From positions 4,278,001 to 4,342,000 of the forward strand of contig OZ245813.1 of the NCBI GenBank assembly GCA_965228445.1: a stretch of 64,000 nucleotides of DNA, given 5' to 3'. Below are positions 16,054-25,024 of the stretch, in pieces (the first letter of the stretch is position 1; every line of letters starts with the position of its first letter). This DNA comes from Thalassobaculum sp965228445 (GTDB lineage Bacteria > Pseudomonadota > Alphaproteobacteria > Thalassobaculales > Thalassobaculaceae). The notes under the pieces are model-generated. The model saw only the letters and a list, made by a program, of their open reading frames with translations. It searched no databases and had not been told where the DNA came from. The position numbers and the translations under genes were made by a program.

Positions 16054-17775
16054 ATGGCGCGTGGTGTTATCGCTCGCATGCGGCTGACGACTAAGGCTTG
16101 CCTGGTCACGGCTGGATTGCTGGTGCTGCTTGCTGTGGCATTGTCTTATGCGGCGATCAGCGCCGTCGATGGATCGATCAGCCAGCAGGCGATCAGCCGT
16201 CAGAATGCGAGTCTTCGGATTGCGGCGATGGAGCTGTCGGCCCGTCATCCGGAGGTCCAGGTGACCTTCGACCAGACCGGCGCTGTGCAGAAGATCACCG
16301 TGCCGGCCCTCCCGGCCTTCGAAAGCCATGACCTGATCGACCGGATCGGAGACATGACCGGTGAGACCGCCACCGTCTTCGCCTGGGAAGCCGAGTCCAA
16401 GGATTTCTGGCGCAAGACCACGAACATCATCAAGCCGGACGGCAACCGTGCCGTGGGAACGCCGCTCGGCCAGAACGGCGCGGTGTACCCGGTCGTCACC
16501 ACCGGCAAGACCTTCCTCGGCCAGGCGGTCATCCTCGGCATTCCGTACTACACGGTCTATCAGCCCATCGTCTCCCCGAGCGGCGAGATCCTCGGCATCC
16601 TCTATGCCGGCGTGCAGAAGGAGCGGATCGAGGCGGTGCTGTACGACATCTCCTGGTCGCTGGTGATCGCCACGGTGGTGGCCACCGCGATCGGCATCCT
16701 TCTGGCGCTGCTGGTCTATCGGACGATGTTGCGGCCCATCCCGGCGCTGTCCGCGGTGATGCACCGCCTCGCCAATAACGAAGCCGATCTGGAGGTGCCC
16801 TATCGCGAGCGCGGCGACGAGATCGGAGAGATGGCCGCGGCGGTGGAGGTGTTCCGGGTGAACGCCAAGCAGAAGATCGATCTGGAAGCCCGCGAGGCCG
16901 AGAGCGAGCGCCGATCCGAAACCGAGAAGCGCCAGGCCATGGGCCGGATCGTCGACGATTTCGAGACCGGCGTCGGCGAGCTGGTCCGGGCGGTGAGCGC
17001 CAAGGCGGTCGCCATGCGCGGAACGGCGGAATCCATGACCACGTCGAGCCAGCAGGCAATCTCCGAGGCGGCCATGGTGGTCAACACCGCCGAGCAGGCC
17101 TCGTCCGACGTGCAGACGGTGGCGGCCGCCGCCGAGGAGCTGCGCAGCTCGATCACCGAGATCAGCCAGCAGATGAGCTATCAGACCGAGGCCGCCGAGC
17201 AGGCGGTCGGCGCGGCCGAGATCAGCGATCGGGAGATCAAGGGACTGGCCGCCAAGGTCGATGCGATCGGCGAGGTGGTGAACCTGATCACCAGCATCGC
17301 CGAGCAGACCAACCTGCTGGCCTTGAACGCGACCATCGAGGCGGCCCGGGCCGGCGATGCCGGCAAGGGTTTTGCCGTGGTGGCCTCCGAGGTGAAGAGC
17401 CTGGCGACCCAGACCGCCAAGGCGACGGAGGAGATCGCCGGCCAGATCCGCGGCGTACAGGAACAGACGGGCAGCGCGGTGTCGGCGATCAGCGACATCA
17501 ATACCCGGATCGAGAAGATCCGCGAGATCTCCGCGTCGGTCGCCTCAGCGATCGAAGAGCAGAATGCGGCGGCCACCGAAATCGGCCGCAGCACCCAGGA
17601 GGCCGCTCAGGGTACCCAGACGGTGTCGCGCTCCATCAACAACGTGACCGAAGCCTCCGGGCTGGTCGGGTCGAGCGCCGGCGAGGTGCTGGAGGCGGCC
17701 GGGGAGTTGTCGTCCCAGGCGGATCAGCTCACGATCCAGGTGGCCGAGTTCGTGAACCGGGTTCGCGTCGCCTGA
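16054..17775 (+). CDS. Methyl-accepting chemotaxis protein with periplasmic Cache-like sensor
   Basis: 573 residues. TM1 is at about 12-34, a periplasmic domain of about 165 residues resembles a single Cache domain (GQAVILGIPYYTVYQPI, GEILGILYAGV), and TM2 is at about 200-225. A HAMP domain follows, then the cytoplasmic signalling domain with the tip IAEQTNLLALNATIEAARAG. There is no CheB/CheR pentapeptide at the C-terminus. GGAG seven bases before this ATG decides the start over TTG 16036 and ATG 16042. It senses a small extracellular ligand and signals to CheA; no che genes are nearby. Confidence 0.9.
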   Translation: MARGVIARMRLTTKACLVTAGLLVLLAVALSYAAISAVDGSISQQAISRQNASLRIAAMELSARHPEVQVTFDQTGAVQKITVPALPAFESHDLIDRIGDMTGETATVFAWEAESKDFWRKTTNIIKPDGNRAVGTPLGQNGAVYPVVTTGKTFLGQAVILGIPYYTVYQPIVSPSGEILGILYAGVQKERIEAVLYDISWSLVIATVVATAIGILLALLVYRTMLRPIPALSAVMHRLANNEADLEVPYRERGDEIGEMAAAVEVFRVNAKQKIDLEAREAESERRSETEKRQAMGRIVDDFETGVGELVRAVSAKAVAMRGTAESMTTSSQQAISEAAMVVNTAEQASSDVQTVAAAAEELRSSITEISQQMSYQTEAAEQAVGAAEISDREIKGLAAKVDAIGEVVNLITSIAEQTNLLALNATIEAARAGDAGKGFAVVASEVKSLATQTAKATEEIAGQIRGVQEQTGSAVSAISDINTRIEKIREISASVASAIEEQNAAATEIGRSTQEAAQGTQTVSRSINNVTEASGLVGSSAGEVLEAAGELSSQADQLTIQVAEFVNRVRVA

Positions 17776-17863
17776 TCGCGCGGCGCGGCCACATGTGAGA
17801 CTGGCGGTGGTGCGGTGAACGGCGGCCGTTGACCGGGGGCACGGGCGACCTACCCTTGCGCCC

Positions 17864-18901
17864 ATGCCCGCCCGTCCCGCCGCGCCCCATCCCCAGACCT
17901 GGATCGAGATCCGCCCGCAGGGCCTGTACTGCGTGCCCGGCGGTTTCTATGTCGATCCGATCCGCCCGGTCGACCGGGCGGTGATCACCCACGGCCATTC
18001 CGATCATGCCCGCGCTGGTCACGGCGCCGTCGCGGCCACGCCGGAGACCCTGGCGATCATGACGGCCAGGTACGGTGCCGAGCCGGAGCAGGACCGCCAG
18101 CCGGTGTGCTACGGCGAGAGCCTGAAGATCGGCGAGGTCACCGTCAGCCTGCACCCGGCCGGACATGTGCTGGGCAGCGCCCAGGCCTGCCTGGAATACC
18201 GGGGCGCCCGGATCGTCGTGTCCGGCGACTACAAGCGGCGGGCCGACCCGACCTGCGCCGCCTTCGAGCCTGTACCCTGCGACGTGTTCGTCACGGAGGC
18301 GACCTTCGGCCTGCCGGTGTTCCGTCATCCCGACGACCGCGGCGAGATCGCCAAGCTGCTGGACAGCGTCGCGCTGTTCCCCGAGCGCTGCCATGTGATC
18401 GGCGCCTATGCCTTGGGAAAGGCGCAGCGACTGATCGCCCTGCTGCGCGCGGCGGGCTGGGAGCGGCCGATCTACATTCACGGGGCGCTGCAGACCCTTT
18501 GCGACCTGTACCGCGAGCACGGCATCGACCTGGGCGATTTGCGTCCGGCGACGGCCGGGCAGAAGGGTGTGGCGCGCGACGAGTTCAAGGGCGAGATCGT
18601 GCTGGCTCCGCCCTCGGCCATCGCCGACCGCTGGGGCCGACGTCTGCCGGACCCGGTGGTGTGCATGGCCTCGGGCTGGATGCGGGTGCGTCAACGCGCC
18701 CGCCAGCGCGGAGTCGAACTGCCGCTGATCATCTCCGATCACGCCGACTGGGACGAACTGCTGGCCACGTTCGACGACGTGGGGGCGCCGGAGATCTGGA
18801 TCACCCATGGCAGCGAGGAGGCCCTGATGCATGCCGCCTCCGCACGCGGCTACAAGGCGCGGGCGCTGGCCCTGGTGGGCTACGAGGAGGAGGGGCAGTG
18901 A
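17864..18901 (+). CDS. Ligase-associated DNA exonuclease (metallo-beta-lactamase/beta-CASP fold)
   Basis: 345 residues. The metal motif HGHSDH is at residues 43-48, with further family blocks HPAGHVLGSAQ, VSGDYKRR and ISDHADWDEL. It resembles the mRNA 3'-end-processing-factor-like exonucleases found beside ATP-dependent DNA ligases in bacteria. The next gene is such a ligase, overlapping by four bases (GTGA), which supports a DNA end-processing role. The helicase and phosphoesterase that often complete this repair set are not in the window. Confidence 0.9.
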   Translation: MPARPAAPHPQTWIEIRPQGLYCVPGGFYVDPIRPVDRAVITHGHSDHARAGHGAVAATPETLAIMTARYGAEPEQDRQPVCYGESLKIGEVTVSLHPAGHVLGSAQACLEYRGARIVVSGDYKRRADPTCAAFEPVPCDVFVTEATFGLPVFRHPDDRGEIAKLLDSVALFPERCHVIGAYALGKAQRLIALLRAAGWERPIYIHGALQTLCDLYREHGIDLGDLRPATAGQKGVARDEFKGEIVLAPPSAIADRWGRRLPDPVVCMASGWMRVRQRARQRGVELPLIISDHADWDELLATFDDVGAPEIWITHGSEEALMHAASARGYKARALALVGYEEEGQ

Positions 18902-20481
18902 AGCCGTTCTCCGAACTGCTCGACCGGCTGATCTACACCCCCTCGCGCAACGCCAAGCTGGCGCTGCTGGTCGCCTATTTCCGGGCCGCGCCCGATCCGG
19001 ACCGGGGCTGGGCGCTGGCGGCGCTGACCGGTGGGCTCGGCTTCAAGGGGGTGAAGACCGGGGCGGTGCGCGAGCTCGCCATGCGCCGGGTCGATCCGGT
19101 GCTGTTCGGCTGGTCCTACGACTATGTCGGCGACCTGGCCGAGACCACGGCGCTGATCTGGCCGCAACGCCCGACCAACCGCGACTGGCCGTCGCTCACC
19201 GAGGTGGTGGAGCGGCTGCACGCCGCCAAGCGGGCCGAGGCGGCGGATGTGGTGGAGGAATGGCTCGATCCGCTGGATGCGACCGGCCGCTGGGCGCTGC
19301 TGAAGCTGATCACCGGCGGGTTGCGGGTCGGCGTCTCTGCACGCCTCGCCAAGGTGGCGGTGGCGGAGTACGGCGGCGTCGATCCGGCCGAGATCGAAGA
19401 ACTGTGGCACGGCCTGGAGCCGCCCTACGAGGAACTGTTCGCCTGGCTGGATGGCAGCGCGGACCGACCGGACCTGGAGGACCGCCCGATCTTCCGCCCG
19501 CCGATGCTGGCCCATCCACTGGAGGAGGGCGAGGCGGAGGGACTGGATCTGTCCGCGTTCCGGGCGGAGTGGAAATGGGACGGCATCCGGGTGCAGATCG
19601 CCGCGCGCGGCGGGGAGGTGCGGCTGTATTCCCGCACCGGCGACGATATCGGCGCGACCTTTCCGGACATTCTCGACCACGTGACCTTCCGCGGGGTGGT
19701 GGACGGCGAACTGCTGGTGGTGGCGGAAGGCGAGGTGCGGCCGTTCAACGAACTGCAGCAGCGGCTGAACCGCAAGACGGTCACCGCGCCGATGCTGAAG
19801 AAGTACCCGGCCTTCGTCCGGCTCTACGACATCCTGTTCGACGGCGACGAGGATCTTCGCGAGCTGCCCTTCGATGCCCGGCGCACGCGGTTGGAGGCGT
19901 TCTTCGCCCGCGAGGCGCCGCAACGCATGGACGTCTCCGACCTGGTTCCGTTCGACGGGCTGGAGGCACTGGAAGCGCTCCGGGTCGGCGCGCGGGGCAC
20001 CTCCACCGAGGGGCTGATGCTGAAACGGGGCGATGCCCCCTATGTCGCCGGTCGGCCCAAGGGGCTCTGGTACAAGTGGAAACGCGGCCCGCTGACGGTC
20101 GACACGGTGCTGATGTACGCCCAGCGCGGTCACGGCAAGCGGTCGTCCTACTATTCCGACTACACCTTCGGGACCTGGCGGACGAACCCGGAGAGCGGCG
20201 CCGGTGAGCTGGTGCCCGTGGGCAAGGCGTATTTCGGCTTCACCGACGAGGAATTGAAGCAGCTCGACAAGTGGGTGCGGGACCACACGACCAAGCGCTT
20301 CGGCCCGGTGCGCGAGGTTTCCCACGGGCTGGTGCTGGAAGTGGCGTTCGACAGCGTCCACCGCTCCACCCGGCACAAGTCGGGTGTGGCGATGCGGTTT
20401 CCCCGGATCTCCCGCATCCGCTGGGACAAGCCTCCGGCCGAAGCCGATCGGCTGGAGACGCTGGAGCGGATGATCGAGTAG
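18898..20481 (+). CDS. ATP-dependent DNA ligase
   Basis: 527 residues, GTG start within the overlap with the exonuclease gene. The order is an N-terminal DNA-binding domain (about 1-190), the adenylation domain with motif I K-W-D-G (Lys226 accepts AMP) and the RLYSRTGDDI motif, then the C-terminal OB domain (YKWKRGPLTVDTVLMYA onward). This is the stand-alone bacterial ATP-dependent ligase type used in DNA repair, not the NHEJ LigD fusion. Coupled translation with the exonuclease implies they act together on DNA breaks or damaged ends. Confidence 0.92.
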   Translation: MKPFSELLDRLIYTPSRNAKLALLVAYFRAAPDPDRGWALAALTGGLGFKGVKTGAVRELAMRRVDPVLFGWSYDYVGDLAETTALIWPQRPTNRDWPSLTEVVERLHAAKRAEAADVVEEWLDPLDATGRWALLKLITGGLRVGVSARLAKVAVAEYGGVDPAEIEELWHGLEPPYEELFAWLDGSADRPDLEDRPIFRPPMLAHPLEEGEAEGLDLSAFRAEWKWDGIRVQIAARGGEVRLYSRTGDDIGATFPDILDHVTFRGVVDGELLVVAEGEVRPFNELQQRLNRKTVTAPMLKKYPAFVRLYDILFDGDEDLRELPFDARRTRLEAFFAREAPQRMDVSDLVPFDGLEALEALRVGARGTSTEGLMLKRGDAPYVAGRPKGLWYKWKRGPLTVDTVLMYAQRGHGKRSSYYSDYTFGTWRTNPESGAGELVPVGKAYFGFTDEELKQLDKWVRDHTTKRFGPVREVSHGLVLEVAFDSVHRSTRHKSGVAMRFPRISRIRWDKPPAEADRLETLERMIE

Positions 20482-20493
20482 ACGGGCCGGGCG

Positions 20494-20841
20494 TCAGAGC
20501 AGGATTTCGAGCAGATCGCCGGCGATATGGCGGCCGAGGACCGGAAAGGTGCAGCCGATCTGCCCGGTGTCGGGATCGATCCAGAGCACTTGTGCGGTCA
20601 GTGGGATCGGACCAGCGCCCGCGCCGGTCAATGTGCCGGCCAAGGTGGCCCCGGCCTCGGGGACCGGGCGGTCCGCCAAGCGGGCCAGTCGGATGCCGCC
20701 GATCGACAGGTCCACCACCGTGTAGGTTCCGGCGTCGGTCTTGAACGCGAAGCCCTCGATCCGAACGCGACTGGCGAGACGCCGCTCGCCCTGGGGCGGC
20801 CCGTCGCCGTTCTCGGTCGGGGTCGGGGGCGTGTCGCTCAC
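20494..20841 (-). CDS. PilZ domain protein
   Basis: 115 residues, essentially one PilZ domain. The c-di-GMP-binding motifs are present: RRLASR near residues 20-25 (RxxxR type) and DLSIGG near 44-49 (D/NxSxxG). A Pro-rich N-terminal tail of about 19 residues precedes it. No output domain is attached, so it should act by binding a partner. Its start overlaps the stop of the cyclic-nucleotide-binding gene by four bases. Confidence 0.88.
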   Translation of the reverse strand: MSDTPPTPTENGDGPPQGERRLASRVRIEGFAFKTDAGTYTVVDLSIGGIRLARLADRPVPEAGATLAGTLTGAGAGPIPLTAQVLWIDPDTGQIGCTFPVLGRHIAGDLLEILL

Positions 20842-21173
20842 GGCAAGGCCTTCACCGTGGTGCGCAGCAGGGTCTGGATCGTCGGGCTGGCCTTGGCGAG
20901 TTCCTCGGTCAACTGGGTCGCGTCGGCATACATCAGGGTTGCCTCGGTCAGCGCCGTCGTGGTCGCGGTATAGGCGCCGCTGTCCTCACCGGCCAGGAGG
21001 TCGAGCCGACCGAACATCGATCCCGCCTCCAGGACCTCGCTGCCGCTCGCCGTGGACGAGGACTGAACCGAGCCTTCCAGGAGCAGGTAGATGCGCTTGC
21101 CGGGGTCGCCCCGGCGGGTGATCACCTGGCGCTGCTTGATCTGGCGCTTTTCGAAAATTCCAAGCTCACTCAT
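20838..21173 (-). CDS. Stand-alone cyclic nucleotide-binding domain protein
   Basis: 111 residues forming one cNMP-binding beta-barrel: VITRRGDPGKRIYLLLEGSV at residues about 17-36 and an AGSMFGRLDLLAG segment where the phosphate-binding cassette is expected. The usual Arg-Thr/Ser-Ala of cAMP-binding cassettes is not clearly seen, so the ligand may differ or be lost. There is no DNA-binding domain. It is translationally coupled to the PilZ gene downstream. Confidence 0.85.
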   Translation of the reverse strand: MSELGIFEKRQIKQRQVITRRGDPGKRIYLLLEGSVQSSSTASGSEVLEAGSMFGRLDLLAGEDSGAYTATTTALTEATLMYADATQLTEELAKASPTIQTLLRTTVKALP

Positions 21174-21313
21174 TCGGTAGCCTCAATCTGCTCCGCGCAG
21201 TCGATCTATAATCGACATTTTAAACAAGATATACGTTTCGGACTGCGGTCACGCACTTTTTGCATACACATGCCGATCCGGGACAGGTGGGACGGTCGGC
21301 GCCAAGACCATGG

Positions 21314-22354
21314 TCAGGCCGCATCGATCCGGGTCTTCAGCTTGGTGGTGCCGTTGCGCGACCGGACCACCAGTTCCTTGGTCTGGGCTTCGCTGAGATC
21401 GACCCCCTCCAGGACGGCACCGGTCAGGTCCGCGCCCCGCAGGTCGGCTTCCGCCATCATGGCGCCGGTCAGATCGGCGCCGTGCAGGTCGGCGCCCGCC
21501 AGATAGGCGCCCTTCAGGTTGCAGCCGCGCAGGTCGGCCCCGGACAGATCGGCGCAGGTCAGCTCGATGAAGGACAGGTCCTTCTTGCCGAACTTGGCGC
21601 CCTTCAGCACCGCCCGCTGCCCCTTGCGCCCCTCGCTCATGACCCAGTCGACATGGGCCACGAGCTTCTTCTGGGTCGGCTTGTCGAACTCGCTCAGCCC
21701 GAAGAAGCCGCGCGCGCCTTCCAGATCGGCGCCCTCGAGGTTGGCACCGACCAGCTTGGCGTTGCGCAGATGCGCGCCCTTGAGCTTGGCACCGCTCAAG
21801 TCGGCGCCGTTCAGGTTAGCACCGGACAGGTTGGCGTCCTCCAGGCTTGCATCCTTCAGGATCGCGCCTTCGAGGTTGCACTCGAACAGGTTGGCCCGAC
21901 GCATGTTGGCGCCGGCGAGAAACGCCTTGCGGAGCTCCGCCCGCTCAAAGTCGGCGTCGCTGAGATCGGCGTTCTCCTTCACCCCGGGCAGGGACGAGGT
22001 GGCGGGACCGAGATCGGCCCCGGAGAGGTCCACCTTCTTCATGTTCGAGCCCTTCATGCGCACGCCGCGCAGGCCCGCATTGCGCAGGTTCGAGCCCTCG
22101 AAGGTGCACACGCTCATGTCGCACAGCTCGAAGTTCGACTCCTGGAAGTTGACCCGCCAGAAGGAGCAGTTGATGAAGATCGCCCCGGTGAACGCCGAAT
22201 TGTGGACGTCGATATCGGTCGCCTGAATGCCGGTCAGCGTGGCATCGACCAGGTTGATCCGCTCCCCCGTCTTCGGGTTCTGCAGATAGCGCTCGTGCTT
22301 CTTCAGGAGTTCCGAGAAGGTCGCGCGGTCTATCCTTTGGTTCTTCGATGCCAT
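21314..22354 (-). CDS. Pentapeptide repeat protein
   Basis: 346 residues. After about 40 residues of leader, most of the protein consists of A(D/N)LXX pentapeptide repeats forming a right-handed quadrilateral beta helix, in two blocks separated by a non-repetitive insert (about residues 215-250, LSEFDKPTQKKLVAHVDWVM). There is no signal peptide. The function of such proteins is varied (DNA gyrase protection, scaffolds). The 140 bp between this gene and the upstream cNMP gene are AT-rich and show no gene. Confidence 0.9.
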   Translation of the reverse strand: MASKNQRIDRATFSELLKKHERYLQNPKTGERINLVDATLTGIQATDIDVHNSAFTGAIFINCSFWRVNFQESNFELCDMSVCTFEGSNLRNAGLRGVRMKGSNMKKVDLSGADLGPATSSLPGVKENADLSDADFERAELRKAFLAGANMRRANLFECNLEGAILKDASLEDANLSGANLNGADLSGAKLKGAHLRNAKLVGANLEGADLEGARGFFGLSEFDKPTQKKLVAHVDWVMSEGRKGQRAVLKGAKFGKKDLSFIELTCADLSGADLRGCNLKGAYLAGADLHGADLTGAMMAEADLRGADLTGAVLEGVDLSEAQTKELVVRSRNGTTKLKTRIDAA

Positions 22355-22407
22355 CGCCGGGTGACTGCTCTATCCAGACGGTTGCCGTTCTGCGTGCCGA
22401 ACGCCGC

Positions 22408-22429
22408 CGCGCTCCCTTCCGGGAGCGCG
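22408..22429 (-). terminator. GC-rich hairpin after the arginine-deiminase-like gene
   Basis: A perfect 9-bp stem with a 4-base loop (CGCGCTCCC-TTCC-GGGAGCGCG) begins 15 bp past the stop of the upstream minus-strand gene. It has no run of T on the downstream side, so termination strength is uncertain; it may instead stabilise the transcript 3' end. Confidence 0.4.
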
Positions 22430-22443
22430 AGCCGTCGTCCGGG

Positions 22444-23319
22444 TCAGCCAGTCCTGACGGACTCCCTGCGGAGCGGCTGCGAGAGACAGCGCGGCCCGCC
22501 ACCGGCGAGGGTGAACATCGTCAGAGCAGGATCGTATACTTTGATGCCGAGACTGCGCAATTGGGCGTTCGCCGTTTCGGCTTCCTTCGAAGAGATCACG
22601 CGGTCATCTCCAAGCGATAGACAGTTGCCGGCGAGCCGCATGGCCTCCGCGTAAGTGGTCGGCACGGCCTTGATCCCGAGTTCCGCCAGCCAGTTCACGA
22701 TTTCCGGCTCCACCACTTCCGTGCAGACCAGGGCGAGGGACTCGTTAACCATGGAGATCAGCAGATCCAGGTGCAGGAAGTGTTCGGCGATCGGGATGAT
22801 CCGGCACTCCCAACCCTCGGCCTCGAACCAGGCCTTGGCCTGCTCGGCGCCCTCCGGCGTGGTGCGGTTGCCCGACACGCCGATCGCCGCCACGCCGGGA
22901 CGCAGCAGATGGACGTCGCCGCCTTCCAGCGACCCGGCGGTCACCCAATTCCAGATCGGAATACCGGTGTTGAGATGGAACCGCACGGTCGGAGCGACCT
23001 CGCCGCGGCGCTGTTCGCGCTGCATCTGGGCGATCAGCACGCCCCAGGGGGTCACGATCGCCGGGTCGCGGGTATAGACGTGGTAGCGCAGGGCCGGGTC
23101 CGGCTCGACCATGTGCACCCGAACGCCGGCATCCTCGAACGCGGCGACGAACGCGGCGTGCTGGTCGGCCGCCAGCTTCGCGTCGAAGACGGTGCCCTTG
23201 CGCAGGGTCTCCTTGGCGACGGCATTGGCGCCGAACCAGCCGAAATGCTCCGGCGAGCGGAGGGCCACGTCGCGCAGCACACCGTAGTCGCTGTCGCAGC
23301 CCCAGGGCGAATTGTCCAT
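22444..23319 (-). CDS. Arginine deiminase / amidinotransferase superfamily protein
   Basis: 291 residues. The guanidine-modifying fold is indicated by SLEGGDVHLL, the EHFLHLDLLISMVNESLALV stretch with the catalytic His, and a C-terminal Cys278 in GGGPRCLSQP, the usual nucleophile position. Relatives include dimethylarginine dimethylaminohydrolase and other small guanidino hydrolases or amidinotransferases. The ATG gives MDNSPWGCDSDYG; the in-frame upstream extension lies inside the acyl-CoA synthetase gene. It begins 17 bp after that gene's stop, so both are likely co-transcribed. Confidence 0.82.
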   Translation of the reverse strand: MDNSPWGCDSDYGVLRDVALRSPEHFGWFGANAVAKETLRKGTVFDAKLAADQHAAFVAAFEDAGVRVHMVEPDPALRYHVYTRDPAIVTPWGVLIAQMQREQRRGEVAPTVRFHLNTGIPIWNWVTAGSLEGGDVHLLRPGVAAIGVSGNRTTPEGAEQAKAWFEAEGWECRIIPIAEHFLHLDLLISMVNESLALVCTEVVEPEIVNWLAELGIKAVPTTYAEAMRLAGNCLSLGDDRVISSKEAETANAQLRSLGIKVYDPALTMFTLAGGGPRCLSQPLRRESVRTG

Positions 23320-23336
23320 ATCGGGTGTCCGTTCGG

Positions 23337-24869
23337 TTAGTCGGCCGCGGGAGCGGCCAGTTTGCGGAGTTCGGTTTTCAGGATTTTGCCGTAGTTGTTT
23401 TTCGGCAGGTCGTCCACCAGGAGATATTCCTTCGGCCGCTTGAAGCGGGCGATGTTCTCCAGGCACAGGCCGTCCAGTTCCGCCGGGGTGACGGTCTGGC
23501 CCGGATGCGGGCGCACGAAGGCGATTACCTCCTCGCCCCAGTCCGGATGCTGGCGGCCGATCACCGCGCATTCCAGCACGGCGGCATGGCGCAGCAGCAC
23601 TTCCTCGACCTCGCGCGGATAGATGTTGGTGCCGCCGGAGATGATGACGTCCTTGGAGCGGTCCTTCAGGGTGAGGAAGCCCTCCTCGTCGAAGCTGCCG
23701 ACATCGCCGGTCCACAGCCAGCCGTCGCGCAGGGACGAGGCAGTGGCGTCGGGATTGTTCCAATAGCCGACCATGACCACGTCGCCGCGGCAGATCACCT
23801 CGCCCGGCTCGCCGGTCGGCACGTCCAGGCCGGCCTCGTCGACGACCCGGACCTCGACGTCGGTGCGCGGGAAGCCGGTGGAGCCGATCCGGGCCTCGTA
23901 GCGCGGGTGGTCGGTATCGGTGAAGATGTGCTTGGGCAGGCCGGTGATGGTCATCGGCGCCTCGCCCTGGCCGTAGATCTGCACCAGCTTCGGGCCGAGC
24001 AGAGCCAGTGCGCGCTTCACATCCTCCAGATACATCGGCGCGCCGCCGTAGATGATTGTCTTCAGATTGGCGAGGTCGGCCTGCTCGATATTCGGCGTGT
24101 TGATCAGCCGGGTGACCATGGTCGGCGCGAAGAAGAACGAGACGCCCTGCCAGCGCTCGATCAGGGCCAGGGTCTCGGCCACGTCGAAGCCGCCGGATTT
24201 CGGCACCACCGTGTTGGCGCCATGGGCCACATGCGGCAGGCCATAGAGGCCTGAGCCGTGGCTCATCGGCGCGGAGTGGATGATGCTGTCGGTCGGCAGG
24301 ATGGTGTCCACATCGCCGTAATAGTTCATCACCGCCGACATCAGGTTGCGGTGGGTCAGCATCGCGCCCTTGGGCCGGCCGGTGGTGCCGGACGTATAGA
24401 ACAGCCAGGCGAGATCGGTCGGTTCGGTGTCGGCGAGGGCGGCCGGCTTGCCCGCCGCCAGAGAGGCGTAGTCGGCGCTGTCGGTGGAGATCAGGTGCTC
24501 CAGAGCCGGGGTCTCGCCGCGGATGCCGGCGAGGTCGGCCGCCAGATCGGGGGTGGCGAGGCAGGCACGACTGCCGGAATTCTCCAGGATGAAGGCGTGT
24601 TCCTTAGGATGCAGCTTGGCGTTGACCGGCACCGCCGCCAGCCCGGCATGCCAGATGGCGTAGAGGGACTCCCAGCATTCCAGGCTGTTCTTCATGACGA
24701 GTGCCACCCGGTCGCCGCGCTCCAGCCCGAGGTCCCGCAGCCCGCCGGCGCGGCGTGCCACGCGCTCGGCGAAGCCCGCGTAGTCGCACAGCGTCTCGGT
24801 GCCCAACGAGAGCGCCGGCCGGCCGGCGAAGCTCCGCGCCACCTGGGCCAGCACGGTTGCCTGGTTCAT
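23337..24869 (-). CDS. AMP-dependent acyl-CoA synthetase (ANL superfamily)
   Basis: 510 residues with the AMP-binding P-loop YTSGTTGRPKGAMLTH, the IYGQGEAPMTI segment (A5 motif), WLWTGDVG (A7), KDRSKDVIISGGTNIYPREVEE (hinge) and a C-terminal catalytic Lys in KNNYGKILKTELR. It activates a carboxylic acid (medium-chain or aromatic type) to its CoA thioester. The ATG follows GAGGAGGAACAGGG. It is the first gene of a pair with the deiminase-like gene. Confidence 0.9.
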   Translation of the reverse strand: MNQATVLAQVARSFAGRPALSLGTETLCDYAGFAERVARRAGGLRDLGLERGDRVALVMKNSLECWESLYAIWHAGLAAVPVNAKLHPKEHAFILENSGSRACLATPDLAADLAGIRGETPALEHLISTDSADYASLAAGKPAALADTEPTDLAWLFYTSGTTGRPKGAMLTHRNLMSAVMNYYGDVDTILPTDSIIHSAPMSHGSGLYGLPHVAHGANTVVPKSGGFDVAETLALIERWQGVSFFFAPTMVTRLINTPNIEQADLANLKTIIYGGAPMYLEDVKRALALLGPKLVQIYGQGEAPMTITGLPKHIFTDTDHPRYEARIGSTGFPRTDVEVRVVDEAGLDVPTGEPGEVICRGDVVMVGYWNNPDATASSLRDGWLWTGDVGSFDEEGFLTLKDRSKDVIISGGTNIYPREVEEVLLRHAAVLECAVIGRQHPDWGEEVIAFVRPHPGQTVTPAELDGLCLENIARFKRPKEYLLVDDLPKNNYGKILKTELRKLAAPAAD

Positions 24870-24904
24870 CCCTGTTCCTCCTCGATTTCTGCCCCGCGTC
24901 TCGC

Positions 24905-24934
24905 CGCCCGCCGTTGATCGCGGGTCGGCGGGCG
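24905..24934. promoter_or_regulatory. Inverted repeat in the divergent gap
   Basis: A 9-bp perfect inverted repeat (CGCCCGCCG...CGGCGGGCG, 12-base loop) lies between the divergent acyl-CoA synthetase and enolase-superfamily genes. It could be a regulatory site or just GC-rich self-complementarity. Confidence 0.25.
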
Positions 24935-25024
24935 ACGGTACCAGCGGGCTGCGAGCGGGGGTAGAGCCCGTCCTCGCCCGGCCCTATCCTGCCGGTAAAA
25001 GAACACCGTCAGGGAGGAAGGACG

